Assembly (NCBI GenBank): GCA_938030845.1 | Contig: CALHIC010000146.1 | Span: 1-5,476, forward strand | Direction of reading: 5' to 3' | From: an uncultured Oribacterium sp. | GTDB taxonomy: Bacteria > Bacillota > Clostridia > Lachnospirales > Lachnospiraceae | Length of the DNA: 5,476 bases | Part shown: positions 1 through 5,476 of the stretch, one piece after another | Layout of the letters: each line of letters opens with the position of its first letter | How positions within the stretch are numbered: position 1 is the stretch's first letter | Program-made: the position numbers and the translations under genes | Notes under the pieces: model-generated | Seen by the model: the letters and a program-made list of their open reading frames with translations, nothing else | What the model was told of the DNA's origin: nothing | Databases searched by the model: none

Positions 1-718
1 AATGAAAGTCGGTGGTTTGAAAATCCGCCTCTCTCTCTTCCCTTCTTGCTCTTCTTTCCTCCAAAGCTTCTCTGGCGGTTTGAGAAATTCTCTGTAAATC
101 GCTTTTCGCCCTTCTTCCCGCCTTTTCCGCAGTCTGCACGGAAAATAAAGCAAAGAGACTCATCAGGGGCTTTTCGGTAATCATCACCAAGCATAATAAA
201 ATAGCGAAAAACAGCACAATCATAGCTCCCAGGCTACCTAGAAACTGCTTTAAAAACAAAAGAAAGATCCCGGGTAATACTCCCCCTTCGGTCAATAAAT
301 CCGTTAAATCTTCAGGAATACTCTTCCCGAAAATAAGTACAGGAAGAAAAGCTCCCAGAAAAATATACAAGAAGCAAATAAAGGGTATTTTCCTCATAAT
401 CATCGGATTGTTTCGATTTGCCATGACAAAGGCAACAAGGAAAAATAAGACAAAGGGAAAAAGAACACTGAAGGATCCGAATAAAAATACAAGTCCCTGA
501 GAAAGTCCCTCTCCCACAATTCCGCAAAATCCTAAATTGCTAAGTAGCAAAAGTAAAGAAACAAGGAAGGATAAAATCAAAATAGCTTCCTCTCTAAGGC
601 CTACGTAAGCATTTTGTTCTACTTTTCCTTGTACAGCTTTTTTTCTACCGGTTTTATTACTTGTTTTATTTGTGCTTTTATTTGTGTTTTTGTTTTTATT
701 TGTCCTTTTTCTCGCCAT
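1..718 (-). CDS. ftsK: DNA translocase FtsK/SpoIIIE, N-terminal membrane part (3' end beyond window)
   Basis: This frame runs open from an ATG at 718 to the left edge and gives 239 residues of an incomplete protein. It begins with a Lys/Asn/Thr-rich basic tail (about residues 3-27). Hydrophobic segments follow at about 46-68, 76-99, 111-130 and 151-180, consistent with the roughly four-helix membrane anchor of FtsK/SpoIIIE. The residues GIVGEGLS after the first helix resemble the G-x-x-G-E motif typical of clostridial FtsK N-termini. From about residue 195 the chain turns into a charged Arg/Glu-rich linker. The family is a hexameric ATP-driven DNA pump at the division septum that clears chromosome ends and supports dimer resolution. 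The RecA-like motor and gamma domains would lie to the left of the window and cannot be confirmed. AGGAG at 731-735 is the likely ribosome binding site, at a rather long spacing of 12 nt. FtsK and SpoIIIE cannot be told apart from this part. Confidence 0.85.
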   Translation of the reverse strand, partial: MARKRTNKNKNTNKSTNKTSNKTGRKKAVQGKVEQNAYVGLREEAILILSFLVSLLLLLSNLGFCGIVGEGLSQGLVFLFGSFSVLFPFVLFFLVAFVMANRNNPMIMRKIPFICFLYIFLGAFLPVLIFGKSIPEDLTDLLTEGGVLPGIFLLFLKQFLGSLGAMIVLFFAILLCLVMITEKPLMSLFALFSVQTAEKAGRRAKSDLQRISQTAREALEERRARREEREADFQTTDFH

Positions 719-750
719 AAATCCTCACAACTCCTATTTCCTTCCAAGGC

Positions 751-756
751 ATTATA
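751..756 (-). promoter_or_regulatory. candidate -10 box of the ftsK promoter
   Basis: Read on the minus strand this is a perfect TATAAT, about 33 nt upstream of the ftsK ATG. Transcription would start near 744 and leave a leader of roughly 26 nt that includes the AGGAG. No good -35 hexamer is seen at 16-18 bp spacing, because a T-tract lies there. A TG dinucleotide a few bases upstream may help but is not at the exact extended -10 position. The call rests on one hexamer and is tentative. Confidence 0.4.
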
Positions 757-771
757 TAACATTTTCAAGAC

Positions 772-809
772 AAAAAAAAGCCAAGGCCGTCCTGGAAGGG
801 ATAGGCCCT
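772..809 (-). terminator. terminator-like hairpin with T8 upstream of ftsK (possible attenuator)
   Basis: On the minus strand, CCAGG (795-791) can pair with CCTTGG (786-781) across a short loop, including one G-T wobble, and is followed by a run of eight T (779-772). An overlapping alternative pairs CAGGGCC further upstream with GGCCTTG. That would also end next to the T-tract and competes for the same 3' arm. This is the form of an intrinsic terminator, but no gene reads into it from the right. It could stop leftward transcription from the divergent region or act as a leader attenuator for ftsK if a promoter lies upstream. Stem stability was judged by eye. Confidence 0.4.
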
Positions 810-890
810 GTAAAAAAGAATAAGGAATCCCTACGCAAAAGCAAAGCATTCACCAATTACAGGTAATGCAGTCATTAATTAAAGACATAA

Positions 891-919
891 TTGACTTTGT
901 CTTAAATGCAAGATAAAAT
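891..919 (+). promoter_or_regulatory. SigA-type promoter of the regulator gene with flanking inverted repeats
   Basis: A -35 box TTGACT (891-896) and a -10 box TAAAAT (914-919) are separated by exactly 17 bp, each one base off consensus. Transcription would begin near 926, about 23 nt before the start codon. The -35 lies in the spacer of an inverted repeat, AAGACA (882-887) and TGTCTT (898-903). The -10 overlaps a perfect AAGAT-aaa-ATCTT palindrome (910-922). Either dyad could be an operator, perhaps for autoregulation by the downstream gene, but that is inference. Confidence 0.72.
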
Positions 920-948
920 CTTAACATTACTGTGGAAGGGAGAACAGC

Positions 949-2286
949 ATGATTCATGTAGCGATTGTCAGTCCGGAAAAATCTTTGGAGCCTATAGAAA
1001 AGGTCCTGCAAGACCCCTCCTTTGATTGTCAATTTTTCCCCTATATCTATAAGGACTTAAAGGATATTGACGGCATCTATGAAGACTGTAAAAAGAAATG
1101 TGATGTGATTTTCTTTTCCGGCGAACTGGGTTATCACTATATTCACCAGCGTTTTCCGGATAATCGTATTCCTTGTGCCTTTACCGCCTACGAAACCATT
1201 GATGTTCTTTCTATTCTGCTGCAATTTCAAATCGAACATCGGGATCAACCATTGAACCGGGTATTCTGTGACTTCTTAACCGAAACCAACCATTTTATGG
1301 ACATCCCCAAATATTTACCGGAAAAATCCTGCCCTATTTTTTACAAGGATCATCATTATGATTACAAGCATATTACCGAATATGCCAAAAATCTTTGGAG
1401 CAAAGGAAAAATCGACCTGATTCTTTCCCGAAGCATCAATAATCTGGGGCAGCTGGATCAGTTGCAGATTCCTTATATCGCCGTTTTCCCTAATGAAGAA
1501 ATGATTCGAAGCTCTATTCAGCACGCCTTGGACGAACTTCGTTTAGGCAGTATCGCGGAGCAAAACCTCTTAAGTATCTTTCTTCGCCTTCCCTTTACGG
1601 AGGAGGTGGAAAAGGAGGAACAGGAATATCGGGAAGCCACTGTTTATAAGTTTTTAACGGAATATCGAAAGGAAAGTCATTTACATTTTGATATCGAAAA
1701 AGGCTTTAATCAATTTTCTATCCTTTTGAGCATTTCCATGGAAAAGGATCTGATGCCTATGCTACAGGAATTTCTTTCCGCCTGCAGGAAAAATCTGAAC
1801 TTTCCTTTCCGTATGGGTATCGGCTTAAGCCATTCCAAGGAACGAAGTCGCTATTATGCGGAGCATGCCCTTTTGGAAAGTAATCGTTACGGAAGAAATG
1901 ACGCCTTTTTTATGGAAGAGGAAGGAAAACTGCTGGGTCCTCTTTCCCAGAAATTAAAGTTGCTGGCTGATTACAGTAACCCAAAGGCTATACAATTTGC
2001 AAAAGAACAGGGCATTCACGAAAGCAATATCCTGAAGCTTATCAGCCTTTTTGAAAACGATCCTCTGCAGGCACTGAGTGCCCAATATATCGCAGAGCTT
2101 CTGGCCATTACCCCCCGCTCCGCCAGCAGAATTCTGGCAAAGCTCCTACAGCTAAAGCTAATTCGGCAGGGACAGCTGGAGGAAGGAGAATCTTTACAAG
2201 AAAAAAAGAAAATGCGACACGGCAGACCCGCCTTGCATTTTCATTTCGAAGAAGAAGCTTTCAAACGGACGTTTTTTATGGAATAA
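949..2286 (+). CDS. putative transcriptional regulator: PrpR_N-like N-terminus, degenerate GGDEF-like middle, winged helix
   Basis: The 445-residue protein has no signal peptide or membrane segment and is probably cytoplasmic. Residues 1 to about 210 look like a Rossmann-type sensor fold related to the PrpR N-terminal family: a MIHVAIVSPEKS opening, then CDVIFFSGELGYHY near 51-64. Residues about 250-335 resemble a GGDEF-fold domain (FSILLSIS, then RMGIGLS from residue 288 and a Tyr/Ala-rich helix). No GG[DE]EF signature is present, so cyclase activity is not expected. Residues about 375-405 form a helix-turn-helix-like stretch (AELLAITPRSASRILAKL), and RHGRPALHF near 423-431 looks like the wing. 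This matches uncharacterised Firmicute regulators of 420-450 residues; ligand and targets are unknown. The ATG is supported by AAGGGAG (936-942) six nt upstream. It appears monocistronic, divergent from ftsK and convergent with degV. The reading frame is secure; the domain assignments are from pattern memory. Confidence 0.75.
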   Translation: MIHVAIVSPEKSLEPIEKVLQDPSFDCQFFPYIYKDLKDIDGIYEDCKKKCDVIFFSGELGYHYIHQRFPDNRIPCAFTAYETIDVLSILLQFQIEHRDQPLNRVFCDFLTETNHFMDIPKYLPEKSCPIFYKDHHYDYKHITEYAKNLWSKGKIDLILSRSINNLGQLDQLQIPYIAVFPNEEMIRSSIQHALDELRLGSIAEQNLLSIFLRLPFTEEVEKEEQEYREATVYKFLTEYRKESHLHFDIEKGFNQFSILLSISMEKDLMPMLQEFLSACRKNLNFPFRMGIGLSHSKERSRYYAEHALLESNRYGRNDAFFMEEEGKLLGPLSQKLKLLADYSNPKAIQFAKEQGIHESNILKLISLFENDPLQALSAQYIAELLAITPRSASRILAKLLQLKLIRQGQLEEGESLQEKKKMRHGRPALHFHFEEEAFKRTFFME

Positions 2287-2490
2287 AAAAGGATTGTGCG
2301 ACAAAAAGTTGATTGATTTTCCTCAGTATAGGGCTGTAACAGGGGCAATCTGAGCCCGTCGGCACTTGCGAAAAACGAGTGAAATGAAGTTTTTCGCTTA
2401 GTACCGATGCGTAGGCGAAGTTAGCGGGAGCGTGCCCCGGGTATAGCCCTATACTGAAGGAAAATATCATAATCTTTCCAATCCTTTTTT
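2285..2490. terminator. bidirectional terminator between convergent genes, with very long insert
   Basis: The outer arms AAAAAAGGATTG (2285-2296) and CAATCCTTTTTT (2479-2490) are perfect 12-bp reverse complements. They give a T-tract after a GC-containing stem on both strands, and they sit between the regulator stop codon (2284-2286) and the degV stop codon (2502-2504). That is the normal form of a shared bidirectional terminator, except that the arms are 182 bp apart. The space is filled by a second palindrome listed separately, which may bring the arms together in RNA. The 5' arm overlaps the last two bases of the regulator's TAA. Confidence 0.6.
2316..2465. repeat. nested imperfect palindrome of 150 bp, possibly a dispersed hairpin element
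   Basis: The arms are ATTTTCC (2316-2322) with GGAAAAT (2459-2465), and TCAGTATAGGGCT (2323-2335) with AGCCCTATACTGA (2445-2457). Both pair perfectly apart from one bulged base at 2458. Further inward GGGGCA (2342-2347) pairs with TGCCCC (2433-2438). TCGG and GCGAAAAAC (2359-2376) pair with GTTTTTCGC and CCGA (2389-2407), closing a 12-nt loop. An asymmetric stretch at 2408-2424 stays mostly unpaired. No coding gene is convincing inside. The structure fits a MITE-like or REP-like element or a structured RNA. No target duplication was found, and other copies cannot be checked here. Confidence 0.6.
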
Positions 2491-2501
2491 ATACCGTAAT
2501 A

Positions 2502-3370
2502 CTAACGTCCTTCTCTTCCAAAGAAAAAGCAAGCCACGGTGCCGGGTCCGGTATGGCAGGCAATGGTGCCGCCAATCACGAAGGTCTCAATCTTCGCCTT
2601 CGGATAGCGTTCCAGAATCTTCTCCTTTAAGCTTTCCACATCCTCAGGGCAGGCGGAATGGCAGAGGAATACCTTTTCTTCCTCCATAAATCCTCTTTTT
2701 TCCATCTTGGACAACAGGTTGTTAAAGGCCTGTTTTTTCCTCTTGCCTTTTCGATAGGTTTTAGGGTTCCCTCTTCCGTAATCATAATAATGGGACAGAT
2801 ATTCAGTAAACCGCCGATAAAGCCGGCCGCCTTGGAGATTCTTCCTCCCTGGATAAAGAAGCGAAGATCTGAGGTAAAGAAATATCCCTGTAAATGATTT
2901 CTGTATTCCAGAATCTTCTCAACAAGCTCCTCCATGGAAAGTCCCCGGTCTCTCAAATCTGCTGCCTTATCCACTAAGAGTCCGTAGCCTGCAGAGGCGG
3001 AAAGAGAGTCTATAATCTCAATCTTTCTATCCGGAAATTCCTCCAGGAGAATGTCCTTGGCAATTTCACAGGAATTTCTGGTGCCGGATATTCCGCTGGA
3101 TAAGCAGAAATGAACAATATCCTTTCCCGCCTCCAAGCTGGGGCGGAAAAGAGTCATATATTCTTCACTGTTTACCTGGGAAGTCTTACTCTTCTCCCCA
3201 TTTAACATTCTTTCAAATAATTTCTCCTGAGAAATGGAGGCATAAAAATCGTCTCTGTACTCCTCTTCATTTAAATAAAAACGAAAGTAGGCTAAAAGAA
3301 TGTTTCTTTTTTCCGCCCATTCCTTAGAAATATCCACTGTAGAACAACAAGATAAAACATAGCTTTCCAT
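2502..3370 (-). CDS. degV: DegV family fatty-acid-binding protein, split by a -1 frame change
   Basis: The first frame (ATG at 3370, GGAG five nt upstream) encodes DegV features up to residue 213: a modified N-terminal STVDIS, KTSQ near 62-65, SSGISGT near 91-97, IIDSLSASAGYG, and IQGGRISKAAGFIGGLLNICPI followed by KARGK. It then continues out of register to a stop at 2627. The family's C-terminal part, with the conserved CHTGPG motif and VACFFFGR, lies in the -1 frame and ends at the TAG at 2502-2504. Joining the frames after codon 213 gives 289 residues, the usual DegV length of about 280-290. DegV proteins bind a fatty acid between two alpha/beta domains and serve as FakB-type partners of fatty acid kinase; the Thr/Ser and His motifs hold the carboxylate. 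The 0-frame product alone (247 residues) would lack the C-terminal ligand motif. It lies downstream of the NlpC/P60 gene. The gene may be expressed by frameshifting, be a pseudogene, or contain a sequencing error. Confidence 0.88.
2732..2738 (-). other. A_AAA_AAC slippery heptamer at the degV frame change
   Basis: Read leftward in the degV frame the codons are ggA AAA AAC (211-213), a canonical X_XXY_YYZ slippery heptamer in the correct phase. A -1 slip continues as CAG GCC TTT, the frame that carries the rest of DegV. An AAGG about 8-11 nt upstream could act as a Shine-Dalgarno-like stimulator. Downstream only a weak ACAA-cctg-TTGT hairpin is visible. The same A6 tract is also a common site of one-base deletion or homopolymer sequencing error. 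Confidence 0.55.
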
Positions 3371-3399
3371 ACCGTCTCCATTCTCTTTTTAGATGCTTT

Positions 3400-3454
3400 T
3401 CTTTGCTTATGCTTTGCTTATGCTTTGCTTATGCTTTGCTTATGCTTTGCTTAT
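3400..3454. repeat. 11-bp tandem repeat, five copies, upstream of degV
   Basis: The plus-strand unit GCTTTGCTTAT occurs as four perfect head-to-tail copies at 3411-3454, preceded by one copy with a single mismatch (T for G) at 3400-3410. A partial copy (GCCCTTATG) follows. On the degV coding strand the unit reads ATAAGCAAAGC. The block takes up half of the 117-bp spacer between the NlpC/P60 stop and the degV start, and ends about 30 nt before the ATG. No clear promoter or terminator is seen in this spacer. The period is close to one DNA helical turn. It may be a slippage-prone minisatellite or a phased set of protein sites. Confidence 0.9.
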
Positions 3455-3487
3455 GCCCTTATGTTGTATCTAGGCATTTCCGTTTCG

Positions 3488-5077
3488 TTATTCTCCTAAT
3501 ACATTTCGAATTGCCACAGGAGTTCTGTAATTCCAACGGTAAATTCGAATTCCGGAACGTCTGGAGGCCGCATTGACCACCTGACCGTTACCAATATAGA
3601 TTCCTACATGATTTACCACACCTCTCCTGTTGGCATAGAAAATCAAATCTCCGGGACGCATATTTTCACTGCTGACCTTCACGCCGGTTCTGGACTGTTC
3701 CCTGGAAACTCTGGGTAAAGAAACTCCATATTTACTCATAATTGTCTGGGTAAAGCCGGAGCAGTCGCAACCATGGGTTAAAGAGGTTCCTCCCCACACA
3801 TAGGGGTTACCAACAAATTGGCAAGCAAAGTTTACCAAATCGCTTCGTCTCTTTGCCGCAATATTGGCTCTATCCTGTGCCGGTCTATAGGAAATGGCCT
3901 CGATTAAACCGTAGTTTACGGTAACATTGTTATCTCTTGTGGAAACATAGGCTCCCTGATCCCCCTCCTGATCATCTCCGGAGTCTAAGTCCAGCTGTAC
4001 CCATCCATCCAGCTGATTAACCACGGAATATCTTTGATCTCTAGTAACCTTGGTCCAGGCATTGGATTCCGTACTGGGATTTGCCCGGACGTTTAAGGCA
4101 TCCGTATTGACCGTTGCCATAACCTGGGCATGGGCAAGAGCCAGCTGCTCCGCTTCCTTTCCTTGCGCCACCAACTCCGACTTTACATAGCCGGTGATTT
4201 CTCCTGAACGGATTTTCAGCCAACCGTTTTCTTCCCCTAAAATATCTCCTCCCGCATAGCCCGGAAATTTTCCGATAATGTTGTCAATGCCCTTGTCGGC
4301 AGGGTCGGAACGGATATTGATATAGTCTTGAGCCTTTGATACACCAAGGTGATCATACTGGTTTATAACCTTTTGCTTTAAATTGTAGCTTCGCGCCTCA
4401 TCCAAGCCATATTCCAAACGCACATTTTCCGCACTGGAAGATATATAAGCCTCTTCCACCCCTTCGATGGTATCCGCAGAAATTTTCAGATAATCCTTTC
4501 CGCTTCTTCCCAATACAATATATCGTTCCCCCTTGGCACAGGAGCCTAAGGTATTTCCGTCAATCTTCTCCGGAGTAGAACGAATACGAAGCTTTTCCGC
4601 CAGGATGGTAACTCTTGGCTCCATATATTCCTTGGCCTTTTCTTTCGCTTTCTCTCCCTCCAGCAAAAACTGCTTGGAAATATAGCCATCCAAACCTCCT
4701 GAACGGACCTTCACCCAGTTCTCCGTTCCCGCCGCCGGAGACTCTAAAATCTCCACTCCCGCTCCATTTTTTAAAATTCCGATAATGTTTTGAATATCAT
4801 TTTCATTAGGCTGGGAACGGAAGTTAATAAAGCTGGAATCACACTGTACCAGTCCCAGATTGGTATATCGGGAAAGAGCAAGCTCCTCTTCCTCCTGCTT
4901 TCTTTCTTCCACCTTTTTGGAAAGCTCGGAAGAGCTGGCTTTCTCATCCACTACATCCTCCAGGTTGGAAGCGGAAGCCTCTTTCGTTACCGGCTTCTCT
5001 TTGCTTTTTCCGCAGGCTGAAATACTGCAAAGGCAAAGCAAAATTAATATGACATATTTTTTCATCGGCAAAATCAT
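3488..5077 (-). CDS. secreted lipoprotein with four SH3b-like domains and NlpC/P60 (C40) peptidase
   Basis: A 529-residue protein. A lipoprotein signal peptide runs to the lipobox ISAC with Cys22, followed by a Glu/Lys/Ser-rich tether (about 24-70). Four bacterial SH3-like domains lie near 72-140, 154-222, 242-304 and 319-388, each with an N/R-rich INFRS-, LRIRS-, INIRS- or LNVRA-type core. They form two tandem modules ending in YGLDEARSY and YGLIEAISY. The NlpC/P60 domain (about 407-529) shows YVWGG, DCSGF with nucleophile Cys439, NHVGIYIG with His490, and VVNAAS, where Asn502 takes the third catalytic place usually held by His. Such enzymes cut peptidoglycan stem peptides, typically gamma-D-Glu-diaminopimelate bonds, with SH3b domains binding the wall; the exact bond is not shown here. 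The start is uncertain: ATG at 5077 has GGAAAG seven nt upstream, while Met5 (5065) gives the more typical MKK signal start but poorer spacing. It lies between pgeF and degV, all leftward. Confidence 0.93.
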   Translation of the reverse strand: MILPMKKYVILILLCLCSISACGKSKEKPVTKEASASNLEDVVDEKASSSELSKKVEERKQEEEELALSRYTNLGLVQCDSSFINFRSQPNENDIQNIIGILKNGAGVEILESPAAGTENWVKVRSGGLDGYISKQFLLEGEKAKEKAKEYMEPRVTILAEKLRIRSTPEKIDGNTLGSCAKGERYIVLGRSGKDYLKISADTIEGVEEAYISSSAENVRLEYGLDEARSYNLKQKVINQYDHLGVSKAQDYINIRSDPADKGIDNIIGKFPGYAGGDILGEENGWLKIRSGEITGYVKSELVAQGKEAEQLALAHAQVMATVNTDALNVRANPSTESNAWTKVTRDQRYSVVNQLDGWVQLDLDSGDDQEGDQGAYVSTRDNNVTVNYGLIEAISYRPAQDRANIAAKRRSDLVNFACQFVGNPYVWGGTSLTHGCDCSGFTQTIMSKYGVSLPRVSREQSRTGVKVSSENMRPGDLIFYANRRGVVNHVGIYIGNGQVVNAASRRSGIRIYRWNYRTPVAIRNVLGE

Positions 5078-5084
5078 ATCCTTT

Positions 5085-5120
5085 CTTTCCCAACGGAAAG
5101 CATACTATGAACTTTCATAG
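5085..5120 (-). promoter_or_regulatory. two tandem 16-nt hairpins in the lipoprotein gene leader
   Basis: On the minus strand CTATGA-aagt-TCATAG (5120-5105) is followed four nt later by CTTTCC-gttg-GGAAAG (5100-5085). Both are perfect 6-bp stems with 4-nt loops. The 3' arm of the second contains the GGAAAG that would serve as Shine-Dalgarno for the ATG at 5077, so the hairpin could limit access to it. Neither is followed by a T-tract, so they are not terminators. No convincing -35/-10 pair is seen in the 66-bp gap, which fits cotranscription with pgeF. Confidence 0.4.
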
Positions 5121-5143
5121 CCGGCTTTTTGCTTAAGTACTAT

Positions 5144-5476
5144 TTAATCCTGTAAGCAGATAAATGCTCCCTGAAGGCCTCTTTTCCCTTGACTATAACG
5201 GTGAGAAAAAAATAATTCCGGATTTTCCATGGTACAATATCCGCTGATGGAAATATGCTCTTCTCTTATACCGCTTTCCAAGGCAATTCTACGGTTTAAA
5301 TCCCAAAGGTCCAGTTGAAATTTCTCCTCTGAAATCCTCTGAATAGGGGAGTTCTCATCATCCTCAGAGCAATCAGGATAGTCTTCCAAAAAGGAAAGTC
5401 CCAGGTCTTCCGACACAATATATTGTTCTTTGGAAATACAGGGGCCAATAGCAATCAGGATATCCTCGGCTTTAGA
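5144..5476 (-). CDS. pgeF: PgeF/YlmD family protein (laccase-domain, COG1496), C-terminal part; 5' end beyond window
   Basis: The frame is open from the right edge to a TAA at 5144-5146 and gives the last 110 residues of a protein usually of 240-280. It contains AIGPCISKEQYIV, matching the family's AIGP-x-I-x(3)-Y-x-V stretch. Then comes LDLWDLNRRIALESGI, and SGYCTMENPELFFSHRYSQGKRG, matching the C-terminal CT-x-N-x(2)-FFS[HY]R block. These proteins were first called polyphenol oxidases. Family members act on purine nucleosides, and PgeF in E. coli prevents mis-incorporation of L-Ser or Gly into cell-wall precursors. The zinc-binding His, Cys and His lie in the part outside the window, so activity cannot be judged. 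The GTG at 5416 is an internal Val, not the start. The stop is 66 bp before the lipoprotein gene on the same strand, so an operon is plausible. Confidence 0.85.
   Translation of the reverse strand, partial: SKAEDILIAIGPCISKEQYIVSEDLGLSFLEDYPDCSEDDENSPIQRISEEKFQLDLWDLNRRIALESGIREEHISISGYCTMENPELFFSHRYSQGKRGLQGAFICLQD

Noticed and set aside
614..866. Plus-strand Phe/Cys-rich frames opposite the ftsK start
   Set aside because: They are antisense shadows of the Lys/Asn-rich basic N-terminus of FtsK, with no family resemblance.
1700..1960. Active diguanylate cyclase in the regulator
   Set aside because: The GGDEF-like region has no GG[DE]EF signature or evident metal-binding pattern, so at most a degenerate domain is supported.
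2276..2470. 64-codon minus-strand frame across the intergenic palindrome
   Set aside because: It lies within the hairpin element and overlaps the regulator's 3' end. It has no good ribosome binding site or recognisable protein motif; its open frame is a by-product of the repeat sequence.
2502..2714. Separate small gene downstream of degV
   Set aside because: Its translation is the C-terminal third of DegV, with the CHTGPG motif and the family's end, so it belongs to the same gene in the -1 frame.
3400..3454. CRISPR array
   Set aside because: The 11-bp units abut with no spacers between them and no cas genes are present.
4860..5120. Plus-strand Ser-rich frames opposite the lipoprotein N-terminus
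   Set aside because: They arise from the Glu/Ser-rich tether read on the opposite strand; the minus-strand lipoprotein is clearly the real gene.
5144..5476. Multicopper laccase
   Set aside because: The sequence matches the YlmD/PgeF family, misnamed laccase-domain or polyphenol oxidase; no multicopper oxidase copper motifs are seen.

Overview
The window looks like a chromosomal stretch of a low-to-mid GC Firmicute, most likely a Lachnospiraceae-type clostridium. The reasons are the AAGGAG-like ribosome binding sites, a consensus SigA promoter, a DegV-family lipid-binding protein, a lipoprotein NlpC/P60 hydrolase with several SH3b domains, and a PgeF homologue. A closer placement (for example near Oribacterium) is only an impression. 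No rRNA, tRNA, transposase, phage gene or CRISPR array was seen.

Layout: (1) 1-718, minus strand: the membrane-anchored N-terminus of an FtsK/SpoIIIE DNA translocase, cut by the left edge. (2) 719-948: a divergent control region. It holds a strong SigA-like promoter for the rightward gene, a weaker -10 for ftsK, and a terminator-like hairpin with a T-tract pointing at ftsK. (3) 949-2286, plus strand: a 445-residue putative transcriptional regulator with a sensor-like N-terminus, a degenerate GGDEF-like middle and a winged-helix C-terminus. (4) 2285-2490: a nested palindrome of about 200 bp between two convergent genes, with A6 at one outer end and T6 at the other. (5) 2502-3370, minus strand: degV, split between two frames exactly at an A_AAA_AAC heptamer; joined by a -1 shift it encodes a normal-length 289-residue DegV. 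(6) 3371-3487: a spacer holding about five 11-bp tandem repeats. (7) 3488-5077, minus strand: a secreted lipoprotein with four SH3b-like domains and a C-terminal NlpC/P60 peptidase. (8) 5078-5143: a leader with two small perfect hairpins. (9) 5144-5476, minus strand: the C-terminal part of PgeF, cut by the right edge.

The leftward genes pgeF, the NlpC/P60 lipoprotein and degV are co-oriented and closely spaced and may share a transcript. PgeF and the peptidase both relate to peptidoglycan, and FtsK to division and chromosome segregation, so cell-wall and division upkeep is a loose theme. The regulator's target is unknown. The best leads are the slippery-site frame change in degV, the nested palindrome in the convergent terminator, and the 11-bp repeat upstream of degV. 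No clearly new multi-gene system is visible.
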